A stretch of 64,000 nt of DNA, taken from NCBI GenBank assembly GCA_963663245.1, contig OY760143.1:1302001-1366000 (forward strand), written 5' to 3'. The DNA comes from JAFGVL01 sp963663245 (GTDB lineage Bacteria > Bacteroidota > Bacteroidia > Bacteroidales > Paludibacteraceae). This document shows, piece after piece, positions 41,316-50,596 of the stretch (position 1 is the stretch's first letter; every line of letters starts with the position of its first letter). Below the pieces are notes generated by a model that was not told the DNA's origin, made no database searches, and saw nothing but the letters and a program-made list of their open reading frames with translations. A program made the translations under genes and the position numbers.

Positions 41316-42839
41316 ATGGAAGAAATAGAAAATATAGAACTGAGTTTTTTAAGTTTTGATGATTATCAAGAGTTAAAAGAAACAATGATTGAGTCGTATA
41401 CTAATATGAGTGATGCATATTGGAAACAGCATCATATTAAAACGCTAATAAAAAGTTTCCCTGAAGGACAAGTAGTTATCAAGGTAAATGATAAAATAGC
41501 GGGTTGTGCCTTGTCGTTAATAGTTGATTATAAGAAGTATGGAGATAATCATACCTATAATAAAATAACAGGTAACTATACTTTTGATACGCATGATGAG
41601 AATGGAGATACTTTGTATGGGATTGACGTATTTATACATCCAGACTTTAGAGGATTAAGATTAGGACGTAGATTATATGATTATCGTAAAGAATTGTGTG
41701 AACGATTAAACTTAAAAGAAATTGTTTTTGGAGGAAGAATACCTAATTATCATAAATACGCTAATGAGTTGACCCCAAAGGAATACCTGAATAAAGTAAA
41801 AAGAAAAGAAATACATGATCCTGTATTGAATTTTCAGTTGTCAAATGACTTCCATGCTTCAAGAGTACTAAAAGGATATCTGGAAGATGATTTAGAATCC
41901 AACGAATACGCTATTTTGCTTAAATGGGATAATGTATACTATGAGGCAGAACAATTAGAACCATCTAAAAGAAAAAGTATTGTCAGACTGGGTTTAATTC
42001 AGTGGCAAATGCGACAATACAAAGATTTAGATGAATTGATGCAGCAAGTAGAATATTTTGTAGATGCTGTTTCTGATTATCGTTCTGATTTTGCATTATT
42101 TCCAGAGTTCTTTAATGCACCTTTATTGGCTAAGTATAATAAACTCTCTGAACCAGAAGCATTTCGGAAATTAGCAGGATATACAGAAGCAATAGTACAA
42201 CGATTCTCAGAATTAGCTATTTCATATAATATAAATATTATTTCAGGTAGTATGCCTCAGGTAATTGAGGATAGATTGTATAATGTAGGTTACTTGTGTA
42301 AGAGAGATGGTAAGACAGAGCGCTACGAGAAATTACATGTTACTCCTGATGAAGCTCGGATATGGGGTACGCAAGGAGGAACTAAAATTCAAACCTTCGA
42401 CACCGATTGTGGTAAAATAGGTATACTTATTTGTTATGATGTTGAGTTTCCTGAATTAAGCCGTTTGATGGCAGAAGAAGGTATGAATATTTTATTTGTT
42501 CCATTTTTAACGGATACACAAAATGGCTATTCTCGGATAAGAAACTGTGCGCAAGCACGAGCGATAGAGAATGAGTGTTATGTAGCTATTGCAGGTAGTG
42601 TTGGTAACTTACCAAATGTGCATAATATGGATATTCAATTTGCACAATCAATGGTGATAACACCCTGCGATTTTTCCTTCCCAACAAATGGTGTAAAGGC
42701 AGAGGCTACACCAAATACAGAAATGATACTAATTGCTGATGTTGATGTTGATTTGCTGAGAGAATTACATCAGTTTGGAGGAGTTCGAAACTTAAAAGAT
42801 AGAAGAACGGATCTTTATGAATTAAAAAGGAAAGATTAA
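41316..42839 (+). CDS. bifunctional GNAT acetyltransferase/carbon-nitrogen hydrolase
   Basis: A 507-residue fusion. The N-terminal 200 residues are a GNAT-type N-acetyltransferase with the acetyl-CoA loop in VFIHPDFRGLRLGRRLYDYRK. From about residue 215 a nitrilase-superfamily domain begins (VRLGLIQWQMRQYKDLDEL). Its triad is Glu near 263 (ALFPEFFNAPL), Lys near 338 (YEKLHVTPDEA) and Cys near 373 (GILICYDVEFPE). The gene is conserved as such in many Bacteroidetes; known members are uncharacterised amidases. The start is the ATG at 41316, since a TTG at 41298 lies in a promoter element. It is followed by a BspA-like gene after 22 bases. Confidence 0.92.
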   Translation: MEEIENIELSFLSFDDYQELKETMIESYTNMSDAYWKQHHIKTLIKSFPEGQVVIKVNDKIAGCALSLIVDYKKYGDNHTYNKITGNYTFDTHDENGDTLYGIDVFIHPDFRGLRLGRRLYDYRKELCERLNLKEIVFGGRIPNYHKYANELTPKEYLNKVKRKEIHDPVLNFQLSNDFHASRVLKGYLEDDLESNEYAILLKWDNVYYEAEQLEPSKRKSIVRLGLIQWQMRQYKDLDELMQQVEYFVDAVSDYRSDFALFPEFFNAPLLAKYNKLSEPEAFRKLAGYTEAIVQRFSELAISYNINIISGSMPQVIEDRLYNVGYLCKRDGKTERYEKLHVTPDEARIWGTQGGTKIQTFDTDCGKIGILICYDVEFPELSRLMAEEGMNILFVPFLTDTQNGYSRIRNCAQARAIENECYVAIAGSVGNLPNVHNMDIQFAQSMVITPCDFSFPTNGVKAEATPNTEMILIADVDVDLLRELHQFGGVRNLKDRRTDLYELKRKD

Positions 42840-42861
42840 TTATACTTATAGATAATAAATC

Positions 42862-43791
42862 ATGAAAACACATACACTTCTCATTTTAATGCTATGCTTA
42901 ACTTTTAACGCTTGGGCCTATGATTTTAAAGTAGGAGGTTTGTGTTATAATATTACCTCCGCTACTCCTCCTTATGAGGTCGAGCTAACTTATGAAACAA
43001 TAAGTTTTAATAGTTATTCTGGTTCACTAACAATTCCATCAGTAGTTAGCTATAGTGGAAATGACTATTCAGTAACTTCTATTGGTGCTAGTGCTTTTAA
43101 AAATTGTAGTGGCTTAAGTTCAATTGTTATTCCGAGTAGTGTTGGTTCTATTGGGTTCAGAGCTTTTTCTTACTGCACCGGTTTATCTTCTGTAGTAGTG
43201 CCTAGTGCTGTTTCTTTTATTGGAAGTTATGCTTTTAATAATTGTACTAGTATGACATCTGTAAACATACCAGACGGCGTTACTTCTATTGATATGTATA
43301 CTTTTTCGAATTGTAGTAGTTTAACAACTTTAACTATACCTAGCAGTGTTAATTCACTTGGTACTGAAGCGTTTTCAAATTGTACAGGTTTAACTCTTCT
43401 TATTTCTAAAAGTACTACACCTGCTACTATTATATTGGCAACGGATGTTTTTTTTAATATAAATAAAACTACATGTGTTCTTAAAGTGCCTGCTAATACA
43501 AAGGCTGATTATGAAGCTGCTAACCAATGGAAAGATTTTATTAAAATTGAGGAGGAAGTAAGTGTAGTACTATCCAGTCTAATAAAAGATGAGGTATCTG
43601 TTTACATTAGCAATAATGAATTGTTTGTTTACGGGCAACTAAATAATAAAATTCTGGCAATATATGACCTGCAGGGAAATCTTTTTTATAGGGGTATTGT
43701 AGTGGGAGATGAGTTTAATTTGCCACTAGCTCAAAAAGGAGTATGTGTAGTAAGTATTGATAATCATACATATAAAGTGTTATCTAGATAA
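42862..43791 (+). CDS. BspA-like LRR_5 secreted protein
   Basis: A 309-residue exported protein with a signal peptide (MKTHTLLILMLCLTFNAWA). Residues about 65-180 hold five to six leucine-rich repeats of the BspA type, unit about 23 residues (for example ASAFKNCSGLSSIVIPSSVG, RAFSYCTGLSSVVVPSAVS, YAFNNCTSMTSVNIPDGVT, YTFSNCSSLTTLTIPSSVN). The C-terminal 75 residues resemble a T9SS-type end domain (ELFVYGQLNNKILAIYDLQG, ending YKVLSR). The repeats encode the near-repeat DNA seen at 43080-43400. It is probably a surface protein. It precedes the radical SAM gene by six bases. Confidence 0.87.
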   Translation: MKTHTLLILMLCLTFNAWAYDFKVGGLCYNITSATPPYEVELTYETISFNSYSGSLTIPSVVSYSGNDYSVTSIGASAFKNCSGLSSIVIPSSVGSIGFRAFSYCTGLSSVVVPSAVSFIGSYAFNNCTSMTSVNIPDGVTSIDMYTFSNCSSLTTLTIPSSVNSLGTEAFSNCTGLTLLISKSTTPATIILATDVFFNINKTTCVLKVPANTKADYEAANQWKDFIKIEEEVSVVLSSLIKDEVSVYISNNELFVYGQLNNKILAIYDLQGNLFYRGIVVGDEFNLPLAQKGVCVVSIDNHTYKVLSR

Positions 43792-43797
43792 AATATT

Positions 43798-44790
43798 ATG
43801 AATATATATTCACTTCTTAAATTTAATCGTTTCCTTAAAAGTACCTTCCTTAAAAGTATTGGGATTTGGCTTTTGCAAGTATTGCATAAACGGTACTTGG
43901 TTGTTTTTTTTGATCCTATTTTGGCATGTAATTTTCGTTGCCGTATGTGTTACTTTAGTAGTGAGGATAGAAGGCAGAAACTTAAAGGCAGCTTTAAGTC
44001 TGAAGACCTAAATCGTATTGCAGAAGTAATTTTTCCTCAAGCTTTAAAATTGCAGATTGGTTGTGGAGCGGAGCCTACAATATTTAAACATAATGTCGAT
44101 ATAGTTCGAGTTGCAAAACAATATGGTGTTCCTTATATATCATTTACAACTAATGCAAATCTGCTGGTAGAAGACGAAATTCATAATCTACTAGAAGCTG
44201 GTCTAAATGAATTTACAATATCCTTACATGGGGTAGAACAAGAGACATATGAATACATGATGAAAGGAGGTTCTTATGATATATTTATGAATGTGCTGCG
44301 TGTAATTTCTAAGAAGAAATTAGAATTCCCACATTGTAAAATACGTGTAAACTATACTGCAAATGACCAAAACGTTGAAGAGTTAAGTCGGTTTTTCAAG
44401 GTTTTTGAAGATATTTCAATTGATATTCTACAAGTACGACCAATACAAGATATTGGAGGAGAAATTAAAAGTATTCAGAATAAAGTGGCCTTTAATCAGA
44501 AGTTTAATGAAATAATAACGACCCTTAGATTAGAATGCCAAAATAAAAAGATAATGCTAATAGCTCCTAGTTCATTGTCTGAAAAACCAAAGGTCAATAG
44601 AAGTAGTGCTATTATGGATGCCGTTTATTGTTATATCTCTCCAACAACTTTTTGGCATGATGACTTAGATTGGCGCAATGAAACTTTTCGACAATACTCT
44701 AAACGAGTAAACTATTCTTCAAAAATGTTTAGAAGTATTTTCTCAAAAAAACAGCTTACAAATAACAAGCTGAACTATGAAATAGACTAA
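43798..44790 (+). CDS. radical SAM protein
   Basis: A 330-residue radical SAM enzyme. The cluster-binding cysteines are Cys44, Cys48 and Cys51 in FFDPILACNFRCRMCYF, a CxxxCxxC motif. LQIGCGAEPTIFKHN and the TIM-barrel strands FISFTTNANLL and GLNEFTISLHGVE are typical of AdoMet radical proteins that act on peptides or carbohydrates. The C-terminus holds no clear SPASM or Twitch domain; the extra Cys residues are single. It is immediately downstream (six bases) of a BspA-like LRR gene. A role in modifying that or another exported protein is possible but unproven. Overlap with the next gene is none; the next gene is convergent. Confidence 0.85.
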   Translation: MNIYSLLKFNRFLKSTFLKSIGIWLLQVLHKRYLVVFFDPILACNFRCRMCYFSSEDRRQKLKGSFKSEDLNRIAEVIFPQALKLQIGCGAEPTIFKHNVDIVRVAKQYGVPYISFTTNANLLVEDEIHNLLEAGLNEFTISLHGVEQETYEYMMKGGSYDIFMNVLRVISKKKLEFPHCKIRVNYTANDQNVEELSRFFKVFEDISIDILQVRPIQDIGGEIKSIQNKVAFNQKFNEIITTLRLECQNKKIMLIAPSSLSEKPKVNRSSAIMDAVYCYISPTTFWHDDLDWRNETFRQYSKRVNYSSKMFRSIFSKKQLTNNKLNYEID

Positions 44791-44815
44791 GTGTTTATAA
44801 CCCTCAAATGAAGTG

Positions 44816-45643
44816 CTATCGTTTTTTGTTTCTTGTTAAAATTGAATCAAATTGATATGTCTGAGAAAACCCTTCTATTGAATGTGGTTCTGGTGTTGAA
44901 ATTACATTGCTGAAATCTAATTTCATATCTTTATAATTCGCCCTAATTTCTTTTTTTGTAAGAACAAAAGAAACCTTAAATTTCCAAATTTTATTAGGTT
45001 TTATCCTGTGTTTTTTGCTTTTAGAGGAGTTTTCCCACTTTTTTCTACCCTGTATGATTAACAATTTAGAGGGGTCAATGAAAGCTACTTTATCTCCTAA
45101 GTATTGACAGTGAATCTTCATCTCAAGATGATTTGAATGATAAATATTATTGGTAAACTTAATTAAAAAATTATTGATAATAGTGTCTTGTGGTTTTGCT
45201 GGATAATTAATAAGAATTAATGAGTCTTCTTTTTTGTTGAAAGAATAGGATTGTAATTCTTTAATAGTTAATTTAAATTTTTCAACATGAAAATTAGCTC
45301 TCTTATCAGTAACTTTTAAAGTTATTTTTTTTGTTTCAAAAGGAGGTATAAATTTACTTGCTCTTTTAGTCGCTTGTTTGGTGTTATTAATCTCATATTC
45401 TGCATTTTTTGAATCAAAAAAGAGTAATTTTTTAGTCTTATTTGTGATTCTAAATTTAGTAAAAATATATTGTGTTCGTGTGCTAACTTCATCAGTGTAA
45501 ATAATGTAGTTGTCAGTTTCTTGTGTAGGCGAGGTTGAATAATAATATTTGTACTTGGGATTATTTTTCTCTTGAGAATTGGAAATTATTGGTAAAGAGA
45601 TAAAAATGATGATTAATGATAGAATAGTCTTTATATTATTCAT
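44816..45643 (-). CDS. hypothetical secreted protein
   Basis: I do not recognise the family. The 275-residue product has a signal peptide (MNNIKTILSLIIIFISLPIIS, cut before NSQEKNN). The mature protein is rich in beta-strand-like sequence and lysine (RTQYIFTKFRITNKTKKLLFF, KIWKFKVSFVLTKKEI, QSYSFNKKEDSLILINYPAKPQ). It may be a two-domain beta-sandwich. The gene stands alone on the minus strand, convergent with the radical SAM gene and divergent from mutA. Its base composition and codon use do not look foreign. Confidence 0.68.
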   Translation of the reverse strand: MNNIKTILSLIIIFISLPIISNSQEKNNPKYKYYYSTSPTQETDNYIIYTDEVSTRTQYIFTKFRITNKTKKLLFFDSKNAEYEINNTKQATKRASKFIPPFETKKITLKVTDKRANFHVEKFKLTIKELQSYSFNKKEDSLILINYPAKPQDTIINNFLIKFTNNIYHSNHLEMKIHCQYLGDKVAFIDPSKLLIIQGRKKWENSSKSKKHRIKPNKIWKFKVSFVLTKKEIRANYKDMKLDFSNVISTPEPHSIEGFSQTYQFDSILTRNKKR

Positions 45644-45768
45644 ATTTCAAGTTCTGTTATTTTGTATTGTTTTAAAGATAAGAATGTGTAAATATAATAT
45701 TAATAAATATAAAGTATTAATTAACTAAAAAATTCTTTATTAAAAGACTCTAACTTAATAGAAAAATG

Positions 45769-45776
45769 TACCTTTG
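45769..45776 (+). promoter_or_regulatory. -7 element of the mutAB promoter
   Basis: TACCTTTG fits TAnnTTTG and lies 33 bases before the mutA ATG. No cobalamin riboswitch was recognised in the leader. Confidence 0.7.
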
Positions 45777-45809
45777 TGCCTTTAAAATTTATCAATCTTA
45801 CTAATTATT

Positions 45810-47690
45810 ATGGCAGATAATAGACAGAAATTATTCACAGATTTTCCATCAATCTCTAAAGACCAATGGATGGAAAAAGTTACAGCCGACTTAAAAGGAG
45901 CCGACTTTGACAAAAAGCTCGTTTGGAAAACTAACGAGGGGTTCAATGTGCAACCTTTTTATCGACAAGAAGATGTTGAAGGTTCAGCAATAACTAATGC
46001 AGTGCCTGGTAAGTTCCCATTTTTAAGAGGAACTAAAATTGATAACCAGTGGTTTGTTCGACAAGAGATTGTTGTAAAAGATGCTAAGGCAGCTAATGCA
46101 AAAGCATTGGATGTTTTAAATAGAGGAGCTGATGCAATAGGCTTTACCATCAGTAGAGATGATTTAAATGCTGCATTTATTGCAAATCTATTGGATGGAA
46201 TTCAAGCAGAATGTGTAGAGCTAAACTTTAAAACTTGCACAAAAGAGTCAGTTGACTTAGTAAATCTACTTGTTGAGTATTTCTCTTTTAAAAATTATGA
46301 TTTGACTAAATTGCAGGGCTCTGTTAATTTTGATCCCATCAATAATATGATGGCACGTGGTAAAGCTTATTCAAAGGAAGAAATTACAACATTGTCTAAA
46401 GCAACTGTTGAGGCTGCTAAAACATTACCAATGTATAGAGTGTTGAATGTAAATACTATATCATTAAGCAATGCAGGAGCTCAAATATTTCAAGAACTAG
46501 GCTATGCTTTAGCTTGGGGTAATGAATATCTTTCTCAAATGGTAGATGCTGGAGTTGATACTTCTTTAGCTGCTAAGAAAATCAAGTTTAACTTTGGTGT
46601 TGGAAGTAATTATTTTATTGAGATTGCAAAATTTCGTGCAGCAAGATTATTATGGGCAAAAATAGTTGATGCTTATCAACCAGCTTGTCAACGTCCCAAC
46701 TGTTCAGCGACTGAAAATGGTATTTGTAAATGTGCAGCTAAAATGTGTGCTCATGCTGAAACATCACAGTTTAATAAAACAATTTTCGATGCCAATGTAA
46801 ATATGCTTCGTACGCAAACAGAAGCTATGAGTGCTAGTTTAGGCGGTGTAAATTCATTAACGGTTGTGCCTTACGACTCAACGTATAAAGTGTCGGATGA
46901 ATTCTCTGAACGTATTGCTCGTAATCAACAATTACTTCTGAAAGAAGAATCAAATTTTGATAAGGTAGCAGATCCTTCTGCAGGTTCTTACTATATAGAA
47001 ACTTTAACTAAAGAAATTGCTGCTAAGGCATGGGAGCTTTTCTTATTAGTTGAAGAACAAGGAGGTTTCCTTGCAGCTGTTCAAGTAGGTAGTGTACAAA
47101 AGGATGTTAAGGAAACTGCGACTAAACGCTTAAAAGCAGTTTCTGCTCGTAAAGAGATTCTTTTAGGAACGAATCAATATCCAAACTTTTCTGAACTTGC
47201 TGCTGAAAAAGTAACTCTTAAAAAAGATGGAGAAACACACGATGAGGTTGATACTTTGGAGACTGTTCGTGCTTCTCAAGAATTTGAAGCTTTACGCTTT
47301 GAAACAGAAGCAGGAAAGCGTCCGAAAGCATTTATGCTGACTATCGGTAATTTAAACTTCCGTTTAGCAAGAGCACAGTTCTCATGTAATTTCTTTGCAT
47401 GTGCAGGTTATGAAGTTCTTGACAACCTTGGATTTAAAACAATAGAAGAAGGAGTAGCAGCTGCTCAAAAAGCAAATGCTGATATTGTTGTTCTTTGTTC
47501 AAGTGATGATGAATATGTTGAACTAGCACCTCAAGCACATAAAGCAATTGCAGAAAATCAATTGTTAGTTGTGGCAGGTGCACCAGCTTGTATGGATGAT
47601 CTTAAAACGCAAGGAATAGAGCACTTTATTAATGTTCGTACAAATGTGTTAGAGACTTTAAAAACCTTCAATTCTATTTTAGTAAAATAA
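45810..47690 (+). CDS. mutA: methylmalonyl-CoA mutase small subunit (MutA)
   Basis: The non-catalytic beta subunit of B12-dependent methylmalonyl-CoA mutase, which interconverts succinyl-CoA and methylmalonyl-CoA for propionate production or use. At 626 residues it matches the family. It has the TIM-barrel features (YALAWGNEYLSQMVDAGV, NFGVGSNYFIEIAKFRAARLLWAKIVDAY) and a degenerate C-terminal B12-like domain without the DxHxxG motif, as expected of the small subunit. A cysteine-rich stretch near residues 293-312 (ACQRPNCSATENGICKCAA) is unusual. It precedes mutB by seven bases. Confidence 0.96.
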   Translation: MADNRQKLFTDFPSISKDQWMEKVTADLKGADFDKKLVWKTNEGFNVQPFYRQEDVEGSAITNAVPGKFPFLRGTKIDNQWFVRQEIVVKDAKAANAKALDVLNRGADAIGFTISRDDLNAAFIANLLDGIQAECVELNFKTCTKESVDLVNLLVEYFSFKNYDLTKLQGSVNFDPINNMMARGKAYSKEEITTLSKATVEAAKTLPMYRVLNVNTISLSNAGAQIFQELGYALAWGNEYLSQMVDAGVDTSLAAKKIKFNFGVGSNYFIEIAKFRAARLLWAKIVDAYQPACQRPNCSATENGICKCAAKMCAHAETSQFNKTIFDANVNMLRTQTEAMSASLGGVNSLTVVPYDSTYKVSDEFSERIARNQQLLLKEESNFDKVADPSAGSYYIETLTKEIAAKAWELFLLVEEQGGFLAAVQVGSVQKDVKETATKRLKAVSARKEILLGTNQYPNFSELAAEKVTLKKDGETHDEVDTLETVRASQEFEALRFETEAGKRPKAFMLTIGNLNFRLARAQFSCNFFACAGYEVLDNLGFKTIEEGVAAAQKANADIVVLCSSDDEYVELAPQAHKAIAENQLLVVAGAPACMDDLKTQGIEHFINVRTNVLETLKTFNSILVK

Positions 47691-47697
47691 CAGAACT

Positions 47698-49827
47698 ATG
47701 AAACCAAATTTTAAAAATATAGATATCTTAGATATCACCAAACCAACAACTGCTTCTCCAGAAGTAGAAAGTAGTTGGTTAACAGCAGAACAAATAGCTG
47801 TTAAGCCAGCTTATACAAAAGCTGATTTAGAAGGAATGGAGCACTTAAATTATGCTGCTGGTATTTCTCCTTATTTACGTGGACCATACTCTGTAATGTA
47901 TGCAATGCGTCCATGGACAATTCGTCAGTATGCTGGTTTTTCTACAGCAGAAGAGTCAAATGCATTTTACCGTAGAAACTTAGCTGCAGGACAAAAAGGA
48001 TTGTCGGTTGCTTTCGATTTAGCAACGCACCGTGGGTACGATGCTGACCATGAAAGAGTAGAAGGTGATGTTGGTAAAGCAGGCGTTTCTATTTGCTCTG
48101 TAGAAGATATGAAAGTCCTTTTCGATAGCATTCCATTAAATAAGATGTCAGTTTCTATGACTATGAATGGAGCAGTTCTTCCAATTCTCGCATTTTATAT
48201 AAATGCCGGTTTAGAGCAAGGAGCAAAGCTAGAAGAAATGGCTGGAACTATTCAAAATGATATTTTGAAAGAATTTATGGTGCGTAATACGTATATATAT
48301 CCGCCTAAATTTTCCATGAAAATAATCGCTGATATTTTTGAATATACTTCGCAAAAAATGCCTAAGTTTAATTCAATCTCTATATCAGGATATCATATGC
48401 AAGAAGCAGGAGCAACTGCTGATATTGAATTAGCATATACTTTAGCTGATGGTCTTGAGTATTTACGCGCAGGGGTTAATGCAGGAATGGATATTGACTC
48501 CTTCGCACCCCGTTTGTCTTTCTTCTGGGCAATTGGTATGAATCACTTTATGGAGATTGCTAAAATGCGTGCTGGTCGTTTATTATGGGCGAAGATTGTA
48601 AAACAGTTCAATCCTAAGAATCCAAAATCACTGGCTCTTAGAACGCATTCTCAAACTTCAGGTTGGTCCCTTACAGAGCAAGACCCATTCAATAACGTTG
48701 GACGTACTTGTATTGAAGCTATGGCTTCAGCACTTGGTCATACACAATCATTACATACGAATGCGTTGGATGAGGCTATTGCTTTACCAACAGATTTTTC
48801 AGCTAGAATTGCTCGAAATACACAAATTTATATTCAAGAAGAAACCAATATATGTAAAGAGGTAGACCCTTGGGCTGGTTCTTATTATGTGGAAAGCTTG
48901 ACGCAAGAATTAGTAGATAAAGCTTGGGCTTTAATTGAAGAAGTAGAAGGTTTGGGAGGTATGGCAGCAGCTATCGAAACTGGAGTGCCGAAAATGCGGA
49001 TTGAAGAAGCAGCAGCTAGAACTCAAGCTCGTATTGATTCTAAAAGTCAAACTATTGTTGGTGTTAATAAATATCGTTTGGAAAAAGAAGATCCAATTGA
49101 TATATTAGAGGTAGATAATACGGCTGTAAGAATTCAGCAAGTAGAGCGATTAAAAGAATTACGTGCAAATCGTAATGAGGATGAAGTTAAGGCTGCATTA
49201 TCAGCAATAACTAAATCAGCTGAGACAGGAGAGGGTAACTTGTTAGAATTAGCCGTTGAAGCAGCACGTGTTCGTGCATCATTGGGAGAAATATCAGACG
49301 CTTGCGAAGCTATTGCAGGACGTTATAAAGCAACCATTAGAACTATATCAGGCGTGTATTCATCAGAAACTAAAAACGATGCAGACTTTCAGAAAGCCTG
49401 CGAGCAAACAGCAGAATTTGCTAAGAAAGAAGGTCGTCAACCTCGTATTATGATTGCTAAAATGGGTCAAGATGGTCACGATCGTGGAGCTAAGGTAGTA
49501 GCCACTGGTTATGCCGATTGTGGTTTTGATGTAGATATGGGTCCATTATTCCAAACACCAGCTGAATCTGCTAAGCAGGCTGTAGAAAACGATGTACATG
49601 TTATGGGCGTTTCTTCTTTAGCTGCAGGACACAAAACTTTGATCCCTCAAGTAATGGCAGAGTTAAAGAAATTAGGTCGTGAAGATATTATTGTTGTTGC
49701 TGGTGGTGTTATTCCAGCGCAAGATTATGATTATCTATATAAAGCAGGTGTAGCTGCAGTATTTGGCCCTGGTTCTTCTGTAGCGAAGGCAGCTGTTTCT
49801 ATTATGGAGATTTTGTTAGAAGATTAA
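47698..49827 (+). CDS. mutB: methylmalonyl-CoA mutase large subunit (MutB)
   Basis: The catalytic alpha subunit of B12-dependent methylmalonyl-CoA mutase, 709 residues, normal length. The N-terminal substrate barrel has GPYSVMYAMRPWTIRQYAGFS and GLSVAFDLATHRGYDAD, and SISGYHMQEAGATADIELAYTLADG. The C-terminal cobalamin domain has the lower-ligand motif GQDGHDRGAKVVATGYADCG (histidine near residue 593) and PVFQTPAE-like FQTPAESA, then GVSSLAAGHKTL. With mutA it forms a two-gene operon. A meaB-like chaperone gene is not in the window. Confidence 0.98.
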   Translation: MKPNFKNIDILDITKPTTASPEVESSWLTAEQIAVKPAYTKADLEGMEHLNYAAGISPYLRGPYSVMYAMRPWTIRQYAGFSTAEESNAFYRRNLAAGQKGLSVAFDLATHRGYDADHERVEGDVGKAGVSICSVEDMKVLFDSIPLNKMSVSMTMNGAVLPILAFYINAGLEQGAKLEEMAGTIQNDILKEFMVRNTYIYPPKFSMKIIADIFEYTSQKMPKFNSISISGYHMQEAGATADIELAYTLADGLEYLRAGVNAGMDIDSFAPRLSFFWAIGMNHFMEIAKMRAGRLLWAKIVKQFNPKNPKSLALRTHSQTSGWSLTEQDPFNNVGRTCIEAMASALGHTQSLHTNALDEAIALPTDFSARIARNTQIYIQEETNICKEVDPWAGSYYVESLTQELVDKAWALIEEVEGLGGMAAAIETGVPKMRIEEAAARTQARIDSKSQTIVGVNKYRLEKEDPIDILEVDNTAVRIQQVERLKELRANRNEDEVKAALSAITKSAETGEGNLLELAVEAARVRASLGEISDACEAIAGRYKATIRTISGVYSSETKNDADFQKACEQTAEFAKKEGRQPRIMIAKMGQDGHDRGAKVVATGYADCGFDVDMGPLFQTPAESAKQAVENDVHVMGVSSLAAGHKTLIPQVMAELKKLGREDIIVVAGGVIPAQDYDYLYKAGVAAVFGPGSSVAKAAVSIMEILLED

Positions 49828-49849
49828 TATCTAATATATAATGATTACT

Positions 49850-49879
49850 TAAGGGCTTTGCATTAGTGAAGCCCTTTTT
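49850..49879 (+). terminator. terminator of mutAB
   Basis: AAGGGCTT pairs with AAGCCCTT, followed by TTTATTTG, 23 bases after the mutB stop. Confidence 0.85.
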
Positions 49880-49997
49880 ATTTGATTCTTGACTGTCTTT
49901 ACTAGAAGAGAGAAGTTCTATATAAGGGGTTAATTTCTGTATATTTAACACTGCTTTCAAACATAAAACACCTTGGTATAGTCTGTTTGAAACTTTC

Positions 49998-50005
49998 TAT
50001 CTTTG
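49998..50005 (+). promoter_or_regulatory. -7 element before the unknown gene at 50031
   Basis: TATCTTTG fits TAnnTTTG and lies 25 bases before the ATG; TTG at 49974-49976 may be the -33 element (21-base spacing). Confidence 0.65.
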
Positions 50006-50030
50006 TAGCACCAATCAAGTAATAAGTAAA

Positions 50031-50501
50031 ATGAAGAAATCTTTACTAAGCGATTATGTTTTCTATAAAGAATTAAACTTAACGATAGAGGCTCATAAAG
50101 GAGTTGTAGTTCCGAATAGTTTTACTAGCTTTAAAATACTTCAAGCAGAAGATAAAAATTATTCAAAAGATTACAATAATATAACAGATCTGCGTAATGT
50201 AGTTTTTGATATTACTCTTGATAATGTGAAAGGTTTTTTATCACATATTAAAGCAAATAATCATAAACTTTCTGAGGGAAAAAAAGTGGCAGTACTCGTT
50301 GCTACACCCAATCAGTTTATATATGCTAGTGTTTTTGCAAAAATGCAGAACAGATTAGCACATCAAATAAAATTCTTTTTCTCATTAGAGAAGGCTCTTC
50401 AGTGGATGGATGGACCATATACTAATCAGTTTATAGAAAATGAGATAAAACAGCTATTGCTAAAGCCAAAAATAGTTTATGAAATGGATTATAGTTATTG
50501 A
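50031..50501 (+). CDS. hypothetical cytoplasmic protein
   Basis: I do not recognise this 156-residue protein. It has no signal peptide or membrane segment. The pattern of strand (YKELNLTIEAHKGVVVPN), strand-helix (RNVVFDITLDNVKGFLSHIK) and strand-helix (KKVAVLVATPNQFIYASVFAKMQ, FFFSLEKALQWMDG) suggests a small alpha/beta domain, roughly like the SpoIIAA/STAS-like proteins of Bacteroidetes. The match is structural impression only. It is monocistronic, with a good promoter and its own terminator. Confidence 0.65.
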   Translation: MKKSLLSDYVFYKELNLTIEAHKGVVVPNSFTSFKILQAEDKNYSKDYNNITDLRNVVFDITLDNVKGFLSHIKANNHKLSEGKKVAVLVATPNQFIYASVFAKMQNRLAHQIKFFFSLEKALQWMDGPYTNQFIENEIKQLLLKPKIVYEMDYSY

Positions 50502-50503
50502 AG

Positions 50504-50533
50504 AAAAGGATCTTGATTATAAGGTCCTTTTTT
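50504..50533 (+). terminator. terminator of the unknown gene
   Basis: AAAAGGATCTT pairs with AAGGTCCTTTT, with a short loop, followed by TTTTG. Confidence 0.8.
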
Positions 50534-50596
50534 GTTGATATCTATTTGATTAGATATTGATTATTTTCTGTTAGATTTTATAGTTTTGAATTCAAT

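Noticed and set aside
43080..43400. Near-repeat DNA that could be taken for a tandem repeat or CRISPR-like array
   Set aside because: The repeats are coding, unit about 69 bases, in frame, and encode LRR_5 repeats; no spacers.
45644..45809. Cobalamin riboswitch before mutA
   Set aside because: No B12-box-like conserved core or fitting stem pattern was seen in the 166 bases; only a promoter element.
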